Shown here: positions 30,245-39,785 of the stretch, piece after piece
Position numbering within the stretch: the stretch's first letter is position 1
How the letters are laid out: every line of letters starts with the position of its first letter
DNA from: Thermomonas carbonis
GTDB lineage: Bacteria > Pseudomonadota > Gammaproteobacteria > Xanthomonadales > Xanthomonadaceae
Direction of reading: 5' to 3'
DNA: 64,000 nt
Assembly: GCF_014396975.1 (NCBI RefSeq)
Contig: NZ_CP060719.1
Coordinates: forward strand, 1,088,001 to 1,152,000
Made by a program: the position numbers and the translations under genes
Notes under the pieces: generated by a model
Seen by the model: the letters and a program-made list of their open reading frames with translations, nothing else
Database searches by the model: none
Told to the model about the DNA's origin: nothing

Positions 30245-30375
30245 CCGCAGGATGCGGTCATCCCGTGCAGGCCATGGATGGCCGATGGCACGGCATCCAG
30301 CGCGATCACATGTTCAAAGGCTGGATATTCGGCTGTCGCCGAAATAGAGCACTGCCGGCGTACACCGGGATGACG
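30242..30375. repeat. Tract of nested hairpins (composite palindromic repeat)
   Basis: Five dyads in 134 bases: TGACCGC-AGGAT-GCGGTCA (30242-30260, containing the reductase stop codon); CCGTGC/GCACGG (30263-30293) enclosing GGCCAT-GG-ATGGCC (30270-30283); ATCCAGC/GCTGGAT (30295-30326); TTCGGC-TGTC-GCCGAA (30328-30343); and a partial REP-like CCGGCGTACACCGGGATGACG (about 30355-30375). Its CAGGATG and CCATGGA segments recall the hrpB insertion. No gene lies in 30245-30462. Confidence 0.6.
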
Positions 30376-30397
30376 AGCCGATCGCTGTAAAGGACGC

Positions 30398-30452
30398 TTG
30401 ACAAGCGCTTCATCGCCGCCGTATCGTTGTGTCAAGCGTCCTTGACACAACG
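30398..30452 (+). promoter_or_regulatory. Promoter with overlapping 12+12 palindromic operator
   Basis: The -35 is TTGACA (30398-30403) and the -10 is TATCGT (30422-30427), 18 bases apart. A perfect palindrome with arms CGTTGTGTCAAG and CTTGACACAACG and a CGTC centre covers 30425-30452, overlapping the -10 and expected start site. The half-site CTTGACA also covers the -35 (30397-30403), so the box occurs three times. The small HTH protein encoded four genes downstream is the obvious candidate to bind here. Confidence 0.7.
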
Positions 30453-30462
30453 GAGTACGACG

Positions 30463-30630
30463 ATGGACCAACCGCAGAACCTGAAGCGCGCAGGCATGGC
30501 ATTCCTCGGCGCGGGGATCGCCTGCTTCGTCACCACACTGGTCGCCGGCCAGTACGCCTTCCTGGGCGTGGGTTCGGCCTTCATCGGGGTGGGCGTCGTC
30601 TTCCTTGGCAAGTCCCGCCAGGCTGGCTGA
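30463..30630 (+). CDS. 55-residue membrane protein, first gene of the HTH operon
   Basis: Not recognised. The short product has two predicted membrane helices (AGMAFLGAGIACFVTTLVAG and AFLGVGSAFIGVGVVFLG) separated by a few residues, with a basic C-terminus (KSRQAG). The ATG is 11 bases after the right arm of the palindrome and follows a CGGAG ribosome site. The next gene starts five bases after its stop. The position, strong ribosome site and hydrophobic pattern make a real gene likely. Confidence 0.65.
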   Translation: MDQPQNLKRAGMAFLGAGIACFVTTLVAGQYAFLGVGSAFIGVGVVFLGKSRQAG

Positions 30631-30634
30631 CCCG

Positions 30635-31231
30635 ATGACCATGCGTCGCTTCATGTGGATCTTCGCGGCGATCGGGCTGGGCGCGCTCGCCCTGGCCGGC
30701 GCCGGCCACTTCCTGCTGGCCTGGCCGGACGGCGTGGTCGGCATGTGGACGGGGATCGGTGCCGGCTACCTGCTGGGCGCCGCGATGTTCCTGCTGATGC
30801 CGCGATGGTGGCGCTCGCATTGCGACGACATGTATGCGCAGGCGGCGGGGCGCCGCTACCTGGCCGCGCTGTGGCCGGCGATGGTGGTCTATTCGCTGAC
30901 CCTGTTCGCCTCGATCTACCTGATCCGGCGGGGCATCGAATCGGTGCCGCTGCGCGCGGTCGTCGCCGTGCTGCCGGTGCTGCCGATCGGCTGGGTGATG
31001 CTCGCCGCGCTGCGCTACCTGCGCGAGGTCGACGAACTCCAGCGCAGGATCGAGACCGAGGCGATCGGCGCCGCCAGCCTGCTGGTCTCCCTCCTCTACT
31101 TCGCCGGCGGCATGCTGCAGAAGGCGGCGATCTTCGACGTGGATGCCGGCATCGCCATGATCTGGGTGTTCCCGTTGCTGTGCGGCACCTACGGGATCGC
31201 CAAGATGATCCTCACCCGGCGCTACCTGTGA
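30635..31231 (+). CDS. Multi-pass membrane protein with a DELQRRIETEA motif
   Basis: Function unknown. The 198-residue product has about five membrane helices: near 5-25, 33-52, 78-95, 102-120 and two at the C-terminus. A cytoplasmic-looking helix between them carries RYLREVDELQRRIETEAIG, which is repeated in diverged form (RFLRDCDELERRIELGALA) in the next gene. Helices flanking the motif also align, so the C-terminal half and the next protein look homologous. It overlaps the next gene by four bases (GTGA). Confidence 0.72.
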   Translation: MTMRRFMWIFAAIGLGALALAGAGHFLLAWPDGVVGMWTGIGAGYLLGAAMFLLMPRWWRSHCDDMYAQAAGRRYLAALWPAMVVYSLTLFASIYLIRRGIESVPLRAVVAVLPVLPIGWVMLAALRYLREVDELQRRIETEAIGAASLLVSLLYFAGGMLQKAAIFDVDAGIAMIWVFPLLCGTYGIAKMILTRRYL

Positions 31232-31656
31232 GCGGCGTGCTTGCCCGCTACTGCCAGAGCCTGAGCCCGGCGCTGCGGCGTTACTACCGCGCCTCGTTGC
31301 TGCCGTGCCTGGTGTTCCTGGCCTTGGCCGCGTGGCACGAGTGGGCCGCGCGATATGGCGCGCTCGCACTGCCTTGGCGCTTCTCGTTCGCGCTGGCACC
31401 CGTGCTGGCCATGGCCTGGATGTTCGCCGCCTACCTGCGCTTCCTGCGCGACTGCGACGAGCTGGAACGGCGCATCGAGCTGGGCGCGCTGGCCTGGTCC
31501 GCCGGCATCACCTTGCAGGCGTCGATGGCGGCCCTGTTCCTGCTCGATGCCGGCCTGGTCGCGTGGTCCGGCCGGCACGTGGCCGCGTCGCTTGGCCTGC
31601 TGCTGGTCGTCAGCTATGCCCTCATCCGCGGCTGGCTGCACCGCAGGTACGCATGA
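31228..31656 (+). CDS. Membrane protein with a DELERRIELGA motif
   Basis: Function unknown. The 142-residue product has four predicted helices, with the RFLRDCDELERRIELGALA motif between the second and third and a C-terminal VSYALIRGWLHRRYA that matches GIAKMILTRRYL of the preceding protein. The GTG start overlaps the previous stop, and its own stop overlaps the ATG of the HTH gene. All three are therefore probably translated as a coupled set. Membrane proteins of this kind next to small HTH regulators suggest a sensor or anti-regulator, which is inference. Confidence 0.72.
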   Translation: MSGVLARYCQSLSPALRRYYRASLLPCLVFLALAAWHEWAARYGALALPWRFSFALAPVLAMAWMFAAYLRFLRDCDELERRIELGALAWSAGITLQASMAALFLLDAGLVAWSGRHVAASLGLLLVVSYALIRGWLHRRYA

Positions 31657-31847
31657 ACAACCGCATGCGCGAACTGCGCGAGGCGCAGGGCTGGTCACAG
31701 GGCGAGCTGGCCGAACGGCTGGAGGTCTCGCGGCAGACCATCAACGCGCTGGAAACCGGCAAGTACGACCCGTCGCTGCCGCTGGCCTTCCGCATCGCGC
31801 GGTTGTTCGGCCACTCGATCGAATCCCTCTTCATCCCCGAGGACTGA
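31653..31847 (+). CDS. Small HTH (XRE/YozG-type) transcriptional regulator
   Basis: The 64-residue product is essentially a single helix-turn-helix domain: MRELREAQGWSQGELAERL, VSRQTINALETGKYDPSLPL, AFRIARLFGHSIESLFIPE. This is the compact XRE subfamily, represented by YozG in Bacillus, that typically sits beside small membrane proteins. It has no separate ligand domain, so signal input may come from the neighbouring membrane proteins. The palindrome at 30425-30452 is the likely target, giving autoregulation of the whole operon. Confidence 0.9.
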   Translation: MNNRMRELREAQGWSQGELAERLEVSRQTINALETGKYDPSLPLAFRIARLFGHSIESLFIPED

Positions 31848-31873
31848 TGCATGCATCCCGCAGGAGATTCACC

Positions 31874-33376
31874 ATGACCACCCGTCCCCTCATGCTGGCG
31901 CTGGCGATCGCCGCTTCGCTGGCCGCTGGCTGCTCGCAACAGGCTGCGCCCAAACCCGCCGAAGAGGGCACCCTGCGCACGCTGGGCAGCCTGCAGTTCA
32001 AACCGTGCTCGCTGGCCTCGCCCTCGCCGCACGGGCAACCGCTGGAAGCGCAGTGCACCACCCTTGCCGTACCGGAGGACCGCAGCACGCCCGGCGGACG
32101 CACGATCGCGCTCAACATCGCCTGGATCCCGCCCCGCAACACCAGCGATCCAGCGGGCGATCCGGTGTTCTTCCTGGCCGGCGGCCCCGGCCAGGCTGCG
32201 GTGGCCACGTTCCCGATGCTGGCACCGGCGTTCAAGGACGTGATGAAGGATCGCGGCATCGTGCTGGTCGACCAGCGCGGCACCGGCAAGTCCAATCCGC
32301 TCAACTGCAAGTCCGAAGACGGTGAGGGATCCTCCACCGATCCGGCGGCGGCGCGCGCCTGGATCGAGGGCTGCATCGCCGAGCTCTCCGGCAAGGCGGA
32401 CCTGCGCCGCTACACCACCACCGACGCGGTGGCCGACCTGGACGCAGTGCGCAAGGCGATCGGTGCCGACGCCATCAACCTGGTCGGGGTCAGCTACGGC
32501 ACCCGCATGGCGCAGCAGTACGCGCTGCGGCATCCGCAGCACGTGCGCACGATCACCCTGGATTCGCCGGTACCGAACACCCTGGGCCTGGGCAACATCT
32601 TCGCCGGCAATCTGGACAGCGCGCTGCAGGCGCAATTCACCCTGTGCAAGGAAAACCCGGCCTGCAAGCAGCGCATGGGCGATCCGCGCGCCGAGCTGCA
32701 GGCCGTGCTGACCCGCCTGCGCGCCAACCCGGTGCCGGTCACCTATCGCGATGGCAGCACTGGCGAGGAACTCACCGAGACCTTGACCGCCGACCACGTG
32801 GCCGGGCTGGTGCGCATGTATGCCTACATGCCGGCGGTGGGCGCACTGCTGCCGCAGCTGATCCGCGAGGCCAGCCAGGGCCGCTACGCCAATCTGATGG
32901 CGCTGGCCAAGATGATGCAGAGCGACATGCAGGAATCGATGGCGATGGGCATGCAGATGTCGGTGATCTGCACCGAGGACGCCGCCAGCATGGTGGTGCG
33001 CGACGAAGACGCCGACACCGTGCTCGGCAACCGCATGGTCGAGGCGATGGCCGCGATGTGCGAGGCCTGGCCCAAGGGCGACAAGCCGGCCGACTTCAAC
33101 ACCGCGCTCAAGGGCGACCTGCCGGTGCTGGTGCTGACCGGCGAATTCGACCCGGTGACCCCGCCGAAGTACGGCGAGGAAGTGGCCAAGGGCTTGCCGA
33201 AGTCGCGCTGGCTGGACCTGAAGGGCCAGGGCCACAACGTGATCGGGGCCGGCTGCATGCCCAAGCTGTTCGCCCAGTTCATCGAACAGGCCGATGCCAA
33301 GGCGCTGGACGCCAAGTGCCTGGACAAGCTGGCCTACGTGCCGCCGTTCACCTCGTACAACGGCTGGGAGCCGTGA
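31874..33376 (+). CDS. Alpha/beta-hydrolase lipoprotein (S33 peptidase-like, TAP-like C-terminus)
   Basis: A 500-residue lipoprotein with lipobox LAAGC, followed by an alpha/beta-hydrolase fold of the S33/tripeptidyl aminopeptidase type. Visible are the oxyanion segment FFLAGGPGQA, VLVDQRGTGKSNPLNC, the nucleophile elbow GVSYGTRMA, acid Asp in LTGEFDPVTPP and catalytic His in GQGHNVIGAGC. Several cysteines are placed as for periplasmic disulfides. It probably trims peptides or hydrolyses esters in the periplasm. The ATG follows AGGAG by seven bases. It is 26 bases after the HTH gene and 64 bases before natA, apparently in one operon. Confidence 0.9.
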   Translation: MTTRPLMLALAIAASLAAGCSQQAAPKPAEEGTLRTLGSLQFKPCSLASPSPHGQPLEAQCTTLAVPEDRSTPGGRTIALNIAWIPPRNTSDPAGDPVFFLAGGPGQAAVATFPMLAPAFKDVMKDRGIVLVDQRGTGKSNPLNCKSEDGEGSSTDPAAARAWIEGCIAELSGKADLRRYTTTDAVADLDAVRKAIGADAINLVGVSYGTRMAQQYALRHPQHVRTITLDSPVPNTLGLGNIFAGNLDSALQAQFTLCKENPACKQRMGDPRAELQAVLTRLRANPVPVTYRDGSTGEELTETLTADHVAGLVRMYAYMPAVGALLPQLIREASQGRYANLMALAKMMQSDMQESMAMGMQMSVICTEDAASMVVRDEDADTVLGNRMVEAMAAMCEAWPKGDKPADFNTALKGDLPVLVLTGEFDPVTPPKYGEEVAKGLPKSRWLDLKGQGHNVIGAGCMPKLFAQFIEQADAKALDAKCLDKLAYVPPFTSYNGWEP

Positions 33377-33440
33377 TGCGCGCGGCACTCCAGATGACCG
33401 CGCCCCTCCAGAGCGCGCCCCCGCAGACAAGGACCCACCC

Positions 33441-34192
<752 letters not shown>

Positions 34193-34196
<4 letters not shown>

Positions 34197-35382
34197 ACAT
34201 CGATTTCCGCAGCACGCTGGTGGTGATGCGCAAGGAATTGCGCGACTTCTACCGCGACCGCCGCACCTTCCTGATGACCCTGCTGCTGTCGCCCATCCTG
34301 TTCCCGGCGATCATGCTGGGCATGTTCAAGCTGATGGAGAACCGCGCCAGCACCCAGCTGGAGAAGGACATGACGATCCCGGTTGCGGGCAGCGAACATG
34401 CCCCCAACCTGATCGCGCACCTGGCCAGCCACGGCATCGCCGCGCGCAGGGCCAGCGAGGCGCAGGTGGAACAGGCGGTGCGCAGCCAGCAGGATGATGT
34501 CGGCCTAGTGATCGACCCGGACTTCGGCAAGGATTGGCACGCCGGCATCCCGGCCAAGGTCGAGCTGGTCACCGACACCACCCGCCGCAACGCCGACGTC
34601 CCGGTCAAGCGGGTGGAGGCCACCCTGCAGCAGTACAGCCAGACCCTGGGCGCATTGCGCATGCTGGCGCGCGGGATCAATCCGGTCGTGGCCGCACCGG
34701 TCGGGGTGGGCACCCGTGACCTGGCCACCCCGAAGCCAAGCGCGGGATCATGCTGTCGGCGATGCTGCCGATCCTGCTGCTGATCTCGGCGTTCCTGGGC
34801 GGCATCCACCTGGCGATGGACACCACCGCCGGCGAGCGCGAACGGCAGTCTCTGGAACCGTTGCTGGCCACCCCGGCGGCACGCGGTGCCATCGTCAGCG
34901 GCAAGATGCTGGCGGCGGTGGTGATCGGCTTCGCCTCGCTGTTGCTGATCCTGCTGGCGTTGAAAGGCAGCGCATCGCTGGCGACCGGGATGGGAAGGAT
35001 GCTGGACGTGAGCCTGCCGGCGATCGCCAAGCTGCTGTTCATCCTGCTGCCGCTGGTGGTCATCGGCACCGGCCTTATCACCTTCGTGGCAGCCGGCGCC
35101 AAGAGCATGAAGGAAGCGCAGAGCCACGTGATGTGGATGATGATGCTGCCGATGATCCCGACCTATGCGCTGATGGCCTCGCCGCTGAAGGACACCGACC
35201 TGTGGCAGTACGCGGTGCCGTTCCTGTCGCAGAACCAGCTGGTGCAGAAGGTCACCCGCGGCGAGTCCCCGGATGCGCAGCAATGGGCGGTGTACCTGGG
35301 TTGCGCGCTGGCACTGGCCGCCGTGCTGTGGCTGGCGGCGGTGTGGCGCTACCGGCAGGAGAAGCTGGCCATCTCGGCCTGA
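34193..35382 (+). pseudogene. NatB-type ABC permease, interrupted by one missing base
   Basis: The permease partner of the ATPase at 33441; about 396 residues if repaired. It opens with an N-terminal helix (RTFLMTLLLSPILFPAIML), a large extracellular domain (about 50-180), then five to six helices including MLPILLLISAFLGGIHLAMDTTAGERERQSLEPLLATP, the family hallmark. The frame changes at about 34727-34732: the first frame reads DLATPKPS, the second EAKRGIMLSAMLPILL. One extra C in the ACCCC run gives DLATP-EAKRGIML without a break. Both halves are full length and conserved, so a sequence error is likelier than decay. Confidence 0.88.
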
Positions 35383-35437
35383 TCGAAGCATGACGGGGGT
35401 CGACGCGCACAGCGTCGATCCCGATCGGCCCGCCATG

Positions 35438-35465
35438 AAAAAGCCCGGCAAACGCCGGGCTTTTT
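35438..35465. terminator. Bidirectional rho-independent terminator
   Basis: Perfect 12-bp stem AAAAAGCCCGGC, loop AAAC, GCCGGGCTTTTT. It serves the NatAB operon on the plus strand and the convergent TonB-like gene on the minus strand. Confidence 0.9.
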
Positions 35466-35487
35466 CGTTGCGCGATGACAGTTCCGG

Positions 35488-36540
35488 TTACTGCTGGAAC
35501 GAGATCGTGCGGCGGGTGGTGGTGGCTTCGGCCACCGGCTGGAAGCGCCAGCGCTTCACGGCGGCGGTCGCCTCGCGCTCGAACTCGCGCTGGTACTGGC
35601 GCGGCGCATCCGAACCGACCACGCGCACATTGCCCACGCTGCCGTCGCTGGCCACGGTGAACTCCACCTGCACCGTGCCGGTAGCACCGGCGCGTTGCGC
35701 GGCCTGCGGATAGCGCGGGCCCGGCTGGGCGATCGCGCGCAGTTCCGAAGACGCCGCAGGCCGTGCCGGTTGCGCAGCCGGTTGCGCCGCCGCCGCGGCC
35801 TGTCGCTGCTGTTCGGCGGCCGCCGCTCGCTGGCGCTCGGCTTCGGCAACGCGTTGGCGCTCGGCTTCGGCGGCGGCGGCTGCAGACTGCGCAGCCGGTT
35901 GCGTCGCCGCCGGTTGCGTTGCTGCCGACGCTGCCTGCTGGCGTGCCTGTTCCTGCTGCTTGCGCTGATCTTCCTCGCGCTGCTTGAGCAGATCCGCCTG
36001 CCGCTTGGCTTCTTCCTCGGCGGTCAGCTTCTGGTTTTCCGCACGCTGCAGGGCTGCGGTCTCGCTGCTGGTGATTGCGGTCTTCAGGCGGGCCAGCGCC
36101 GGATGCTGGGCATCGGCCTTCTCGATCAACGCCGACAGGCGCTTGGCCTCGGCATAGTCCTCGCGGGCGATGCCCTGCTCGGTGGCGATCACGGTCATCG
36201 GCAGCAGGTCGGTCAGCGCGCTGGACGCCCCCGCGTCCGCCGGTGCCTTGTCGCGCAGGGCCAGGTAGTACTCCATCGCGTTATTGCCGGCCGGCGCATA
36301 CAGCCGGTTCTCGCCATAGGCTTTGGAGGCTTCGCTGCGGAGCTGGTCCGGATCCATCGCATTGACCGAGGCCGACACCACCGAGGCCGCCGTCGGTGCC
36401 GGTGCGACCTGGCCCGCGGCCGGGGCCGCGGCATCGGCATCGGTCGCCGCATCCTTCTTGCATGCGCCCAGCGCACACGTGATCGCCACGGCCAGCGCCA
36501 GCGGCGCAAGACCGCGACGCAAATTCTTCATTGCAGACAT
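35488..36540 (-). CDS. TonB C-terminal domain lipoprotein with a long Gln/Ala-rich coiled coil
   Basis: The 350-residue product has a lipobox (ALGAC), so it is lipid-anchored rather than held by a TonB-type helix. Residues about 60-150 are helical. A charged Lys/Glu/Gln coiled coil (KRQADLLKQREEDQRKQQEQ) and Ala/Gln repeats run from about 165 to 255, and a TonB C-terminal domain ends the protein (PGPRYPQAAQRAGATGTVQVEF, AVKRWRFQPV). The layout recalls TolA/TonB-like spacers. The YP..A...G..G.V.V.F core is clear. The start at 36540 follows AAGGGGAG. It precedes no operon partner. Confidence 0.82.
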   Translation of the reverse strand: MSAMKNLRRGLAPLALAVAITCALGACKKDAATDADAAAPAAGQVAPAPTAASVVSASVNAMDPDQLRSEASKAYGENRLYAPAGNNAMEYYLALRDKAPADAGASSALTDLLPMTVIATEQGIAREDYAEAKRLSALIEKADAQHPALARLKTAITSSETAALQRAENQKLTAEEEAKRQADLLKQREEDQRKQQEQARQQAASAATQPAATQPAAQSAAAAAEAERQRVAEAERQRAAAAEQQRQAAAAAQPAAQPARPAASSELRAIAQPGPRYPQAAQRAGATGTVQVEFTVASDGSVGNVRVVGSDAPRQYQREFEREATAAVKRWRFQPVAEATTTRRTISFQQ

Positions 36541-36628
36541 CGTGTTACTCCCCTTGTGATGCACGACGCACCTGACGATAGCACGCGGCAGCAAGGGTCA
36601 TTTGTCAAGGGGATTCAAGCGTTTGCCG

Positions 36629-37963
36629 TCATTTCCCGATGCAGAATGCTGCAAAAATGTGACCAAGTAGCGCATCCGCGCCCACCCGCCCGCCGATCCC
36701 GCCCAAGCTGTCGTGCGCCTGCGCCAGCGCCTCGGCTGCCAGTTCCAGTCGTTCCTGGCCCAACTCCGCTGCGGCTGCGTCCAGCTGCCCGGCCGCTGCG
36801 GCCAGCGCCTGGACGTGGCGGGCACGTGCGCTGAAGGTGCCCTCGCTGACCTTGCCCGCCCCGGACAGGGCCAGCAGGCGCTGGTGCAGCGCCTCCAATC
36901 CCAGCCCACTGCGCGCCGACACCGCCAGCGCGTCGTCGCCCAGCTTCGGCAGCATCGGCAAAAGGTCGGCCTTGTTGTGCAGCCACAAGCACCGCGGTAC
37001 CCCGGCGACCTCGTCCGCCACCGCGATGCGGCCGGCCTCGGGGTCGCGCGCATCCAGCACCACCAGGGCCAGGTCGGCGCGCTGCAGTTCGGCGCGGGCG
37101 CGGCGGATGCCTTCGGCCTCGATCGGGTCGAAGGCCTCGCGCAGGCCGGCGGTGTCGACCAGGGTCAACTCGACCCCGTCGATGCGGATCGCCTCCTGCA
37201 GCAGGTCGCGGGTGGTACCGGGGAGTTCGGTGACGATCGCCCGGTCGTTGCCGGCCAGCGCATTGAGCAGCGAACTCTTGCCGGCATTCGGCGGACCGAC
37301 CAGGACCACGTGCAGGCCATCGCGCAGGCTGCGGCCCCGGTCGGCCTCGTGGCGCAGCTGCGCCAGCGATTGGATCGCGGCTTGCAGGCCATCGCGCAAT
37401 TCGGGGCCACCGAGGGTGTCCAGCGATTCATCGGCGAAGTCGATCGCCGCCTCCACGTGGACGCGGATCGCCAGCACCTGCGCCATCAGCATCTCGACCC
37501 GACGCGAGAACACGCCATCCAGCGAACGGCGGGCCGCGCGCGCCGCACGTTCGTCGCCGGCGGCGATCAGGTCGGCAATCGCCTCGGCCTGGGACAGGTC
37601 GAGCTTGCCGTTGAGGAAGGCGCGCTGGCTGAACTCGCCGGCCGCGGCCTGGCGCGCACCCAGGGCGATGCAGCGCGCGACCAGCTGGCGCAGCAGCACC
37701 GGGCTGCCATGCCCCTGCAGTTCGACCACATCCTCGCCGGTGAAACTCGAGGGCGCACGAAAATGCAGGGCGATGCCGTCATCGATCACCTCGCCGTCGG
37801 CATCGGTGAAGCGCGCATAGGCGGCGACGCGTGGCTTCAACACGCGTCCGCTGATGGCGTGTGCGATGTCCCGCGCCTGCGGCCCCGACAACCGCACGAT
37901 GCCGACCCCACCGGCACCCGCGGCGGTGGCGATCGCGACGATGGTGTCGGTGTTCGCATTCAT
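36629..37963 (-). CDS. mnmE: tRNA modification GTPase MnmE
   Basis: MnmE, with MnmG, makes the 5-carboxymethylaminomethyl group of wobble uridines. The 444-residue protein has the folate-binding N-terminal domain ([16 protein letters not shown], the [20 protein letters not shown] segment), G1 GPPNAGKS (223-230), the G2 region [11 protein letters not shown]3 DTAG (270-273), G4 NKAD, and the catalytic C-terminal motif CIGK at 441-444. It is last in the rpmH-rnpA-yidC-mnmE set, 157 bases after yidC. Confidence 0.97.
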   Translation of the reverse strand: MNANTDTIVAIATAAGAGGVGIVRLSGPQARDIAHAISGRVLKPRVAAYARFTDADGEVIDDGIALHFRAPSSFTGEDVVELQGHGSPVLLRQLVARCIALGARQAAAGEFSQRAFLNGKLDLSQAEAIADLIAAGDERAARAARRSLDGVFSRRVEMLMAQVLAIRVHVEAAIDFADESLDTLGGPELRDGLQAAIQSLAQLRHEADRGRSLRDGLHVVLVGPPNAGKSSLLNALAGNDRAIVTELPGTTRDLLQEAIRIDGVELTLVDTAGLREAFDPIEAEGIRRARAELQRADLALVVLDARDPEAGRIAVADEVAGVPRCLWLHNKADLLPMLPKLGDDALAVSARSGLGLEALHQRLLALSGAGKVSEGTFSARARHVQALAAAAGQLDAAAAELGQERLELAAEALAQAHDSLGGIGGRVGADALLGHIFAAFCIGK

Positions 37964-38016
37964 TGCACGACCCTCGCAACCCGCCAGGTGGCATGCGGCG
38001 GGTCGGTACGCAGGAC

Positions 38017-38042
38017 CATCGGCGACACGGATGTCGCCGATG
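38017..38042 (-). terminator. Stem-loop between yidC and mnmE
   Basis: Perfect 11-bp stem CATCGGCGACA, loop CGGA, TGTCGCCGATG, without a T-run on either strand. It may be an attenuator or RNA processing site rather than a full terminator. Confidence 0.45.
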
Positions 38043-38120
38043 AGCCTACATGGATGTATTCACGGCGTGTCCTGCGAACCGACCCGCTGCGTGCCGCCGT
38101 CGGCCGAGCAGCCTGCTGCG

Positions 38121-39761
38121 TCAGGCCTTCGCCGGTTCCTCGGCATAACGCTTGGTATTCCACCACTGCTGGGCCATGCCCAGCGCGCCGTTGGTCACCC
38201 AGTACAGGACCAGGCCGGCCGGGAAGAACGCAAACATCACCGCCATCACCAGCGGCATCATCTGCATCATCTTCTTCTGCATCGGGTCCATGCCGACCAT
38301 CGGCGTCATCTTCTGGGTCAGCCACATGACCGCGCCGTTGACGATCGGCAGGATGAAGAACGGGTCGCGCGCGGTGAGATCGTTGACCCAGCCCATGATC
38401 CACGGTGCCTGGCGCAGTTCCACGCCTTCCAGCAACACGTAGTAGAGCGCCAGGAATACCGGCATCTGGATCAGGATCGGCAGGCAGCCGCCGGCCGGGT
38501 TGATCTTCTCCTTCTTGTACAGCTCCAGCATCGCCATCTGGAACTTCTGCTTGTCGTCGCCGTAGCGCTCCTTGAGCTGCTCGATGCGCGGCTGGAACTT
38601 GCGCATCTTGGCCATCGACTTGTATTGCGCGGCGGACAGCGGGTACAGCAACAACTTGATGACGACCACCAGCAGCACGATCGCCCAGCCCCAGTTATGG
38701 GTGAGCTTGTGCAGCTGGGTGAGCAGCCAGTGGATCGGCTTGGACAGCACGGTGAAGATGCCGTAGTCCATCGCCAGTTCCAGGCCCGGGGCGACCACCT
38801 TCAGCTGATCGGCCAGCTTCGGACCGACCCAGAGGGTGGCATCGCTGCTGAAGCGCTGGCCGGGTGCGAGGGTGATCTGCGGGCCGCGGGCGGCAATGCT
38901 GTAGAGGTTGCCGCGGGTGGAAAGCGAGTAAATCGCGCCCTGGTCCTTCTGCGGCACCCACGCACCGAGGAAATAGTGCTGGGACAGACCGACCCAGCCA
39001 CCGGTGACCTGGCGGTCCAGCGGACCGTCATCGGCGTAGTCCGGGTATTTGCGCTTCTCGTACTTCTCTTCCGGACTCCACCAGGCCGCGCCGTTGAGGC
39101 TGAACGCCTCCGGGTTGGTCATGCCGCTCTTGACCAGCGGTGGCACCCGCTCCAGCTTGCGCTCGATGTCGCCGGTCCAGGTGCCGGTGCCGGCGTTCAC
39201 CAGCTCGTCGCGCACGCGCAAGGCATAGCCGCCGCGCGGCAGGGTGAAAATACGACGCAATTGCACGCCCGCAGGCGAGGTCGCGACGAAGCGCGCCTCC
39301 ACCGCCTGCGCGCCGTCGGCCAGCACGATGTCGCGAGCGGTCCCGTCCGGCTGCAGCAACAGTTCGTGGCCATCGTTGCCGCGCCATGTGCTGTGCGCAG
39401 CGAAATGGCGGGCCGGGTCGGCATCGAACAGCACCACCGGCGGGCTGCCGGCCGCGCGGGTCTGCGGATAGTCCAGCAATTCGGCGCGGGTCAGGTCGCG
39501 GCCGTTGAGTTCCAGCGCCAGCACGTCGTTGCGCAAGCGCACGATCGGCAGCGCGGGCGCAGCCACCGGTGATGGTGCGGGTGCGGCACCAGGCAGGCTG
39601 GCGACCGGAATGCCTGGCGTGGCGCTACCGGCGACCTGGGTTGCGGTCGGAATTGCCGGGGCCGGCGCGGCGGCCGCATCGCGTTCCTTGCCCCATTCCA
39701 TCCACAACAGGGTGGCCACCATCAGCCAGGCAAGGATCAGGAAGGTACGGGTCTGGGTCAT
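38121..39761 (-). CDS. yidC: Membrane protein insertase YidC
   Basis: YidC inserts and folds inner-membrane proteins, alone or with Sec. The 546-residue protein has an N-terminal helix (FLILAWLMVATLLWMEWGKE), a large periplasmic beta domain (about 55-330), and five C-terminal helices starting at YGIFTVLSKPIHWLLTQLHKL, with NWGWAIVLLVVVIKLLLYPLSAAQYKSMAKM, the amphipathic hairpin QLKERYGDDKQKFQMAML and LPILIQMPVFLALYYVLLEGVELRQAPW. Order and length match other gammaproteobacteria. It follows rnpA after 24 bases; the small yidD gene often found between them is missing here. Confidence 0.97.
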   Translation of the reverse strand: MTQTRTFLILAWLMVATLLWMEWGKERDAAAAPAPAIPTATQVAGSATPGIPVASLPGAAPAPSPVAAPALPIVRLRNDVLALELNGRDLTRAELLDYPQTRAAGSPPVVLFDADPARHFAAHSTWRGNDGHELLLQPDGTARDIVLADGAQAVEARFVATSPAGVQLRRIFTLPRGGYALRVRDELVNAGTGTWTGDIERKLERVPPLVKSGMTNPEAFSLNGAAWWSPEEKYEKRKYPDYADDGPLDRQVTGGWVGLSQHYFLGAWVPQKDQGAIYSLSTRGNLYSIAARGPQITLAPGQRFSSDATLWVGPKLADQLKVVAPGLELAMDYGIFTVLSKPIHWLLTQLHKLTHNWGWAIVLLVVVIKLLLYPLSAAQYKSMAKMRKFQPRIEQLKERYGDDKQKFQMAMLELYKKEKINPAGGCLPILIQMPVFLALYYVLLEGVELRQAPWIMGWVNDLTARDPFFILPIVNGAVMWLTQKMTPMVGMDPMQKKMMQMMPLVMAVMFAFFPAGLVLYWVTNGALGMAQQWWNTKRYAEEPAKA

Positions 39762-39785
39762 CGGACAGGCTGGCTCACGCCACGC

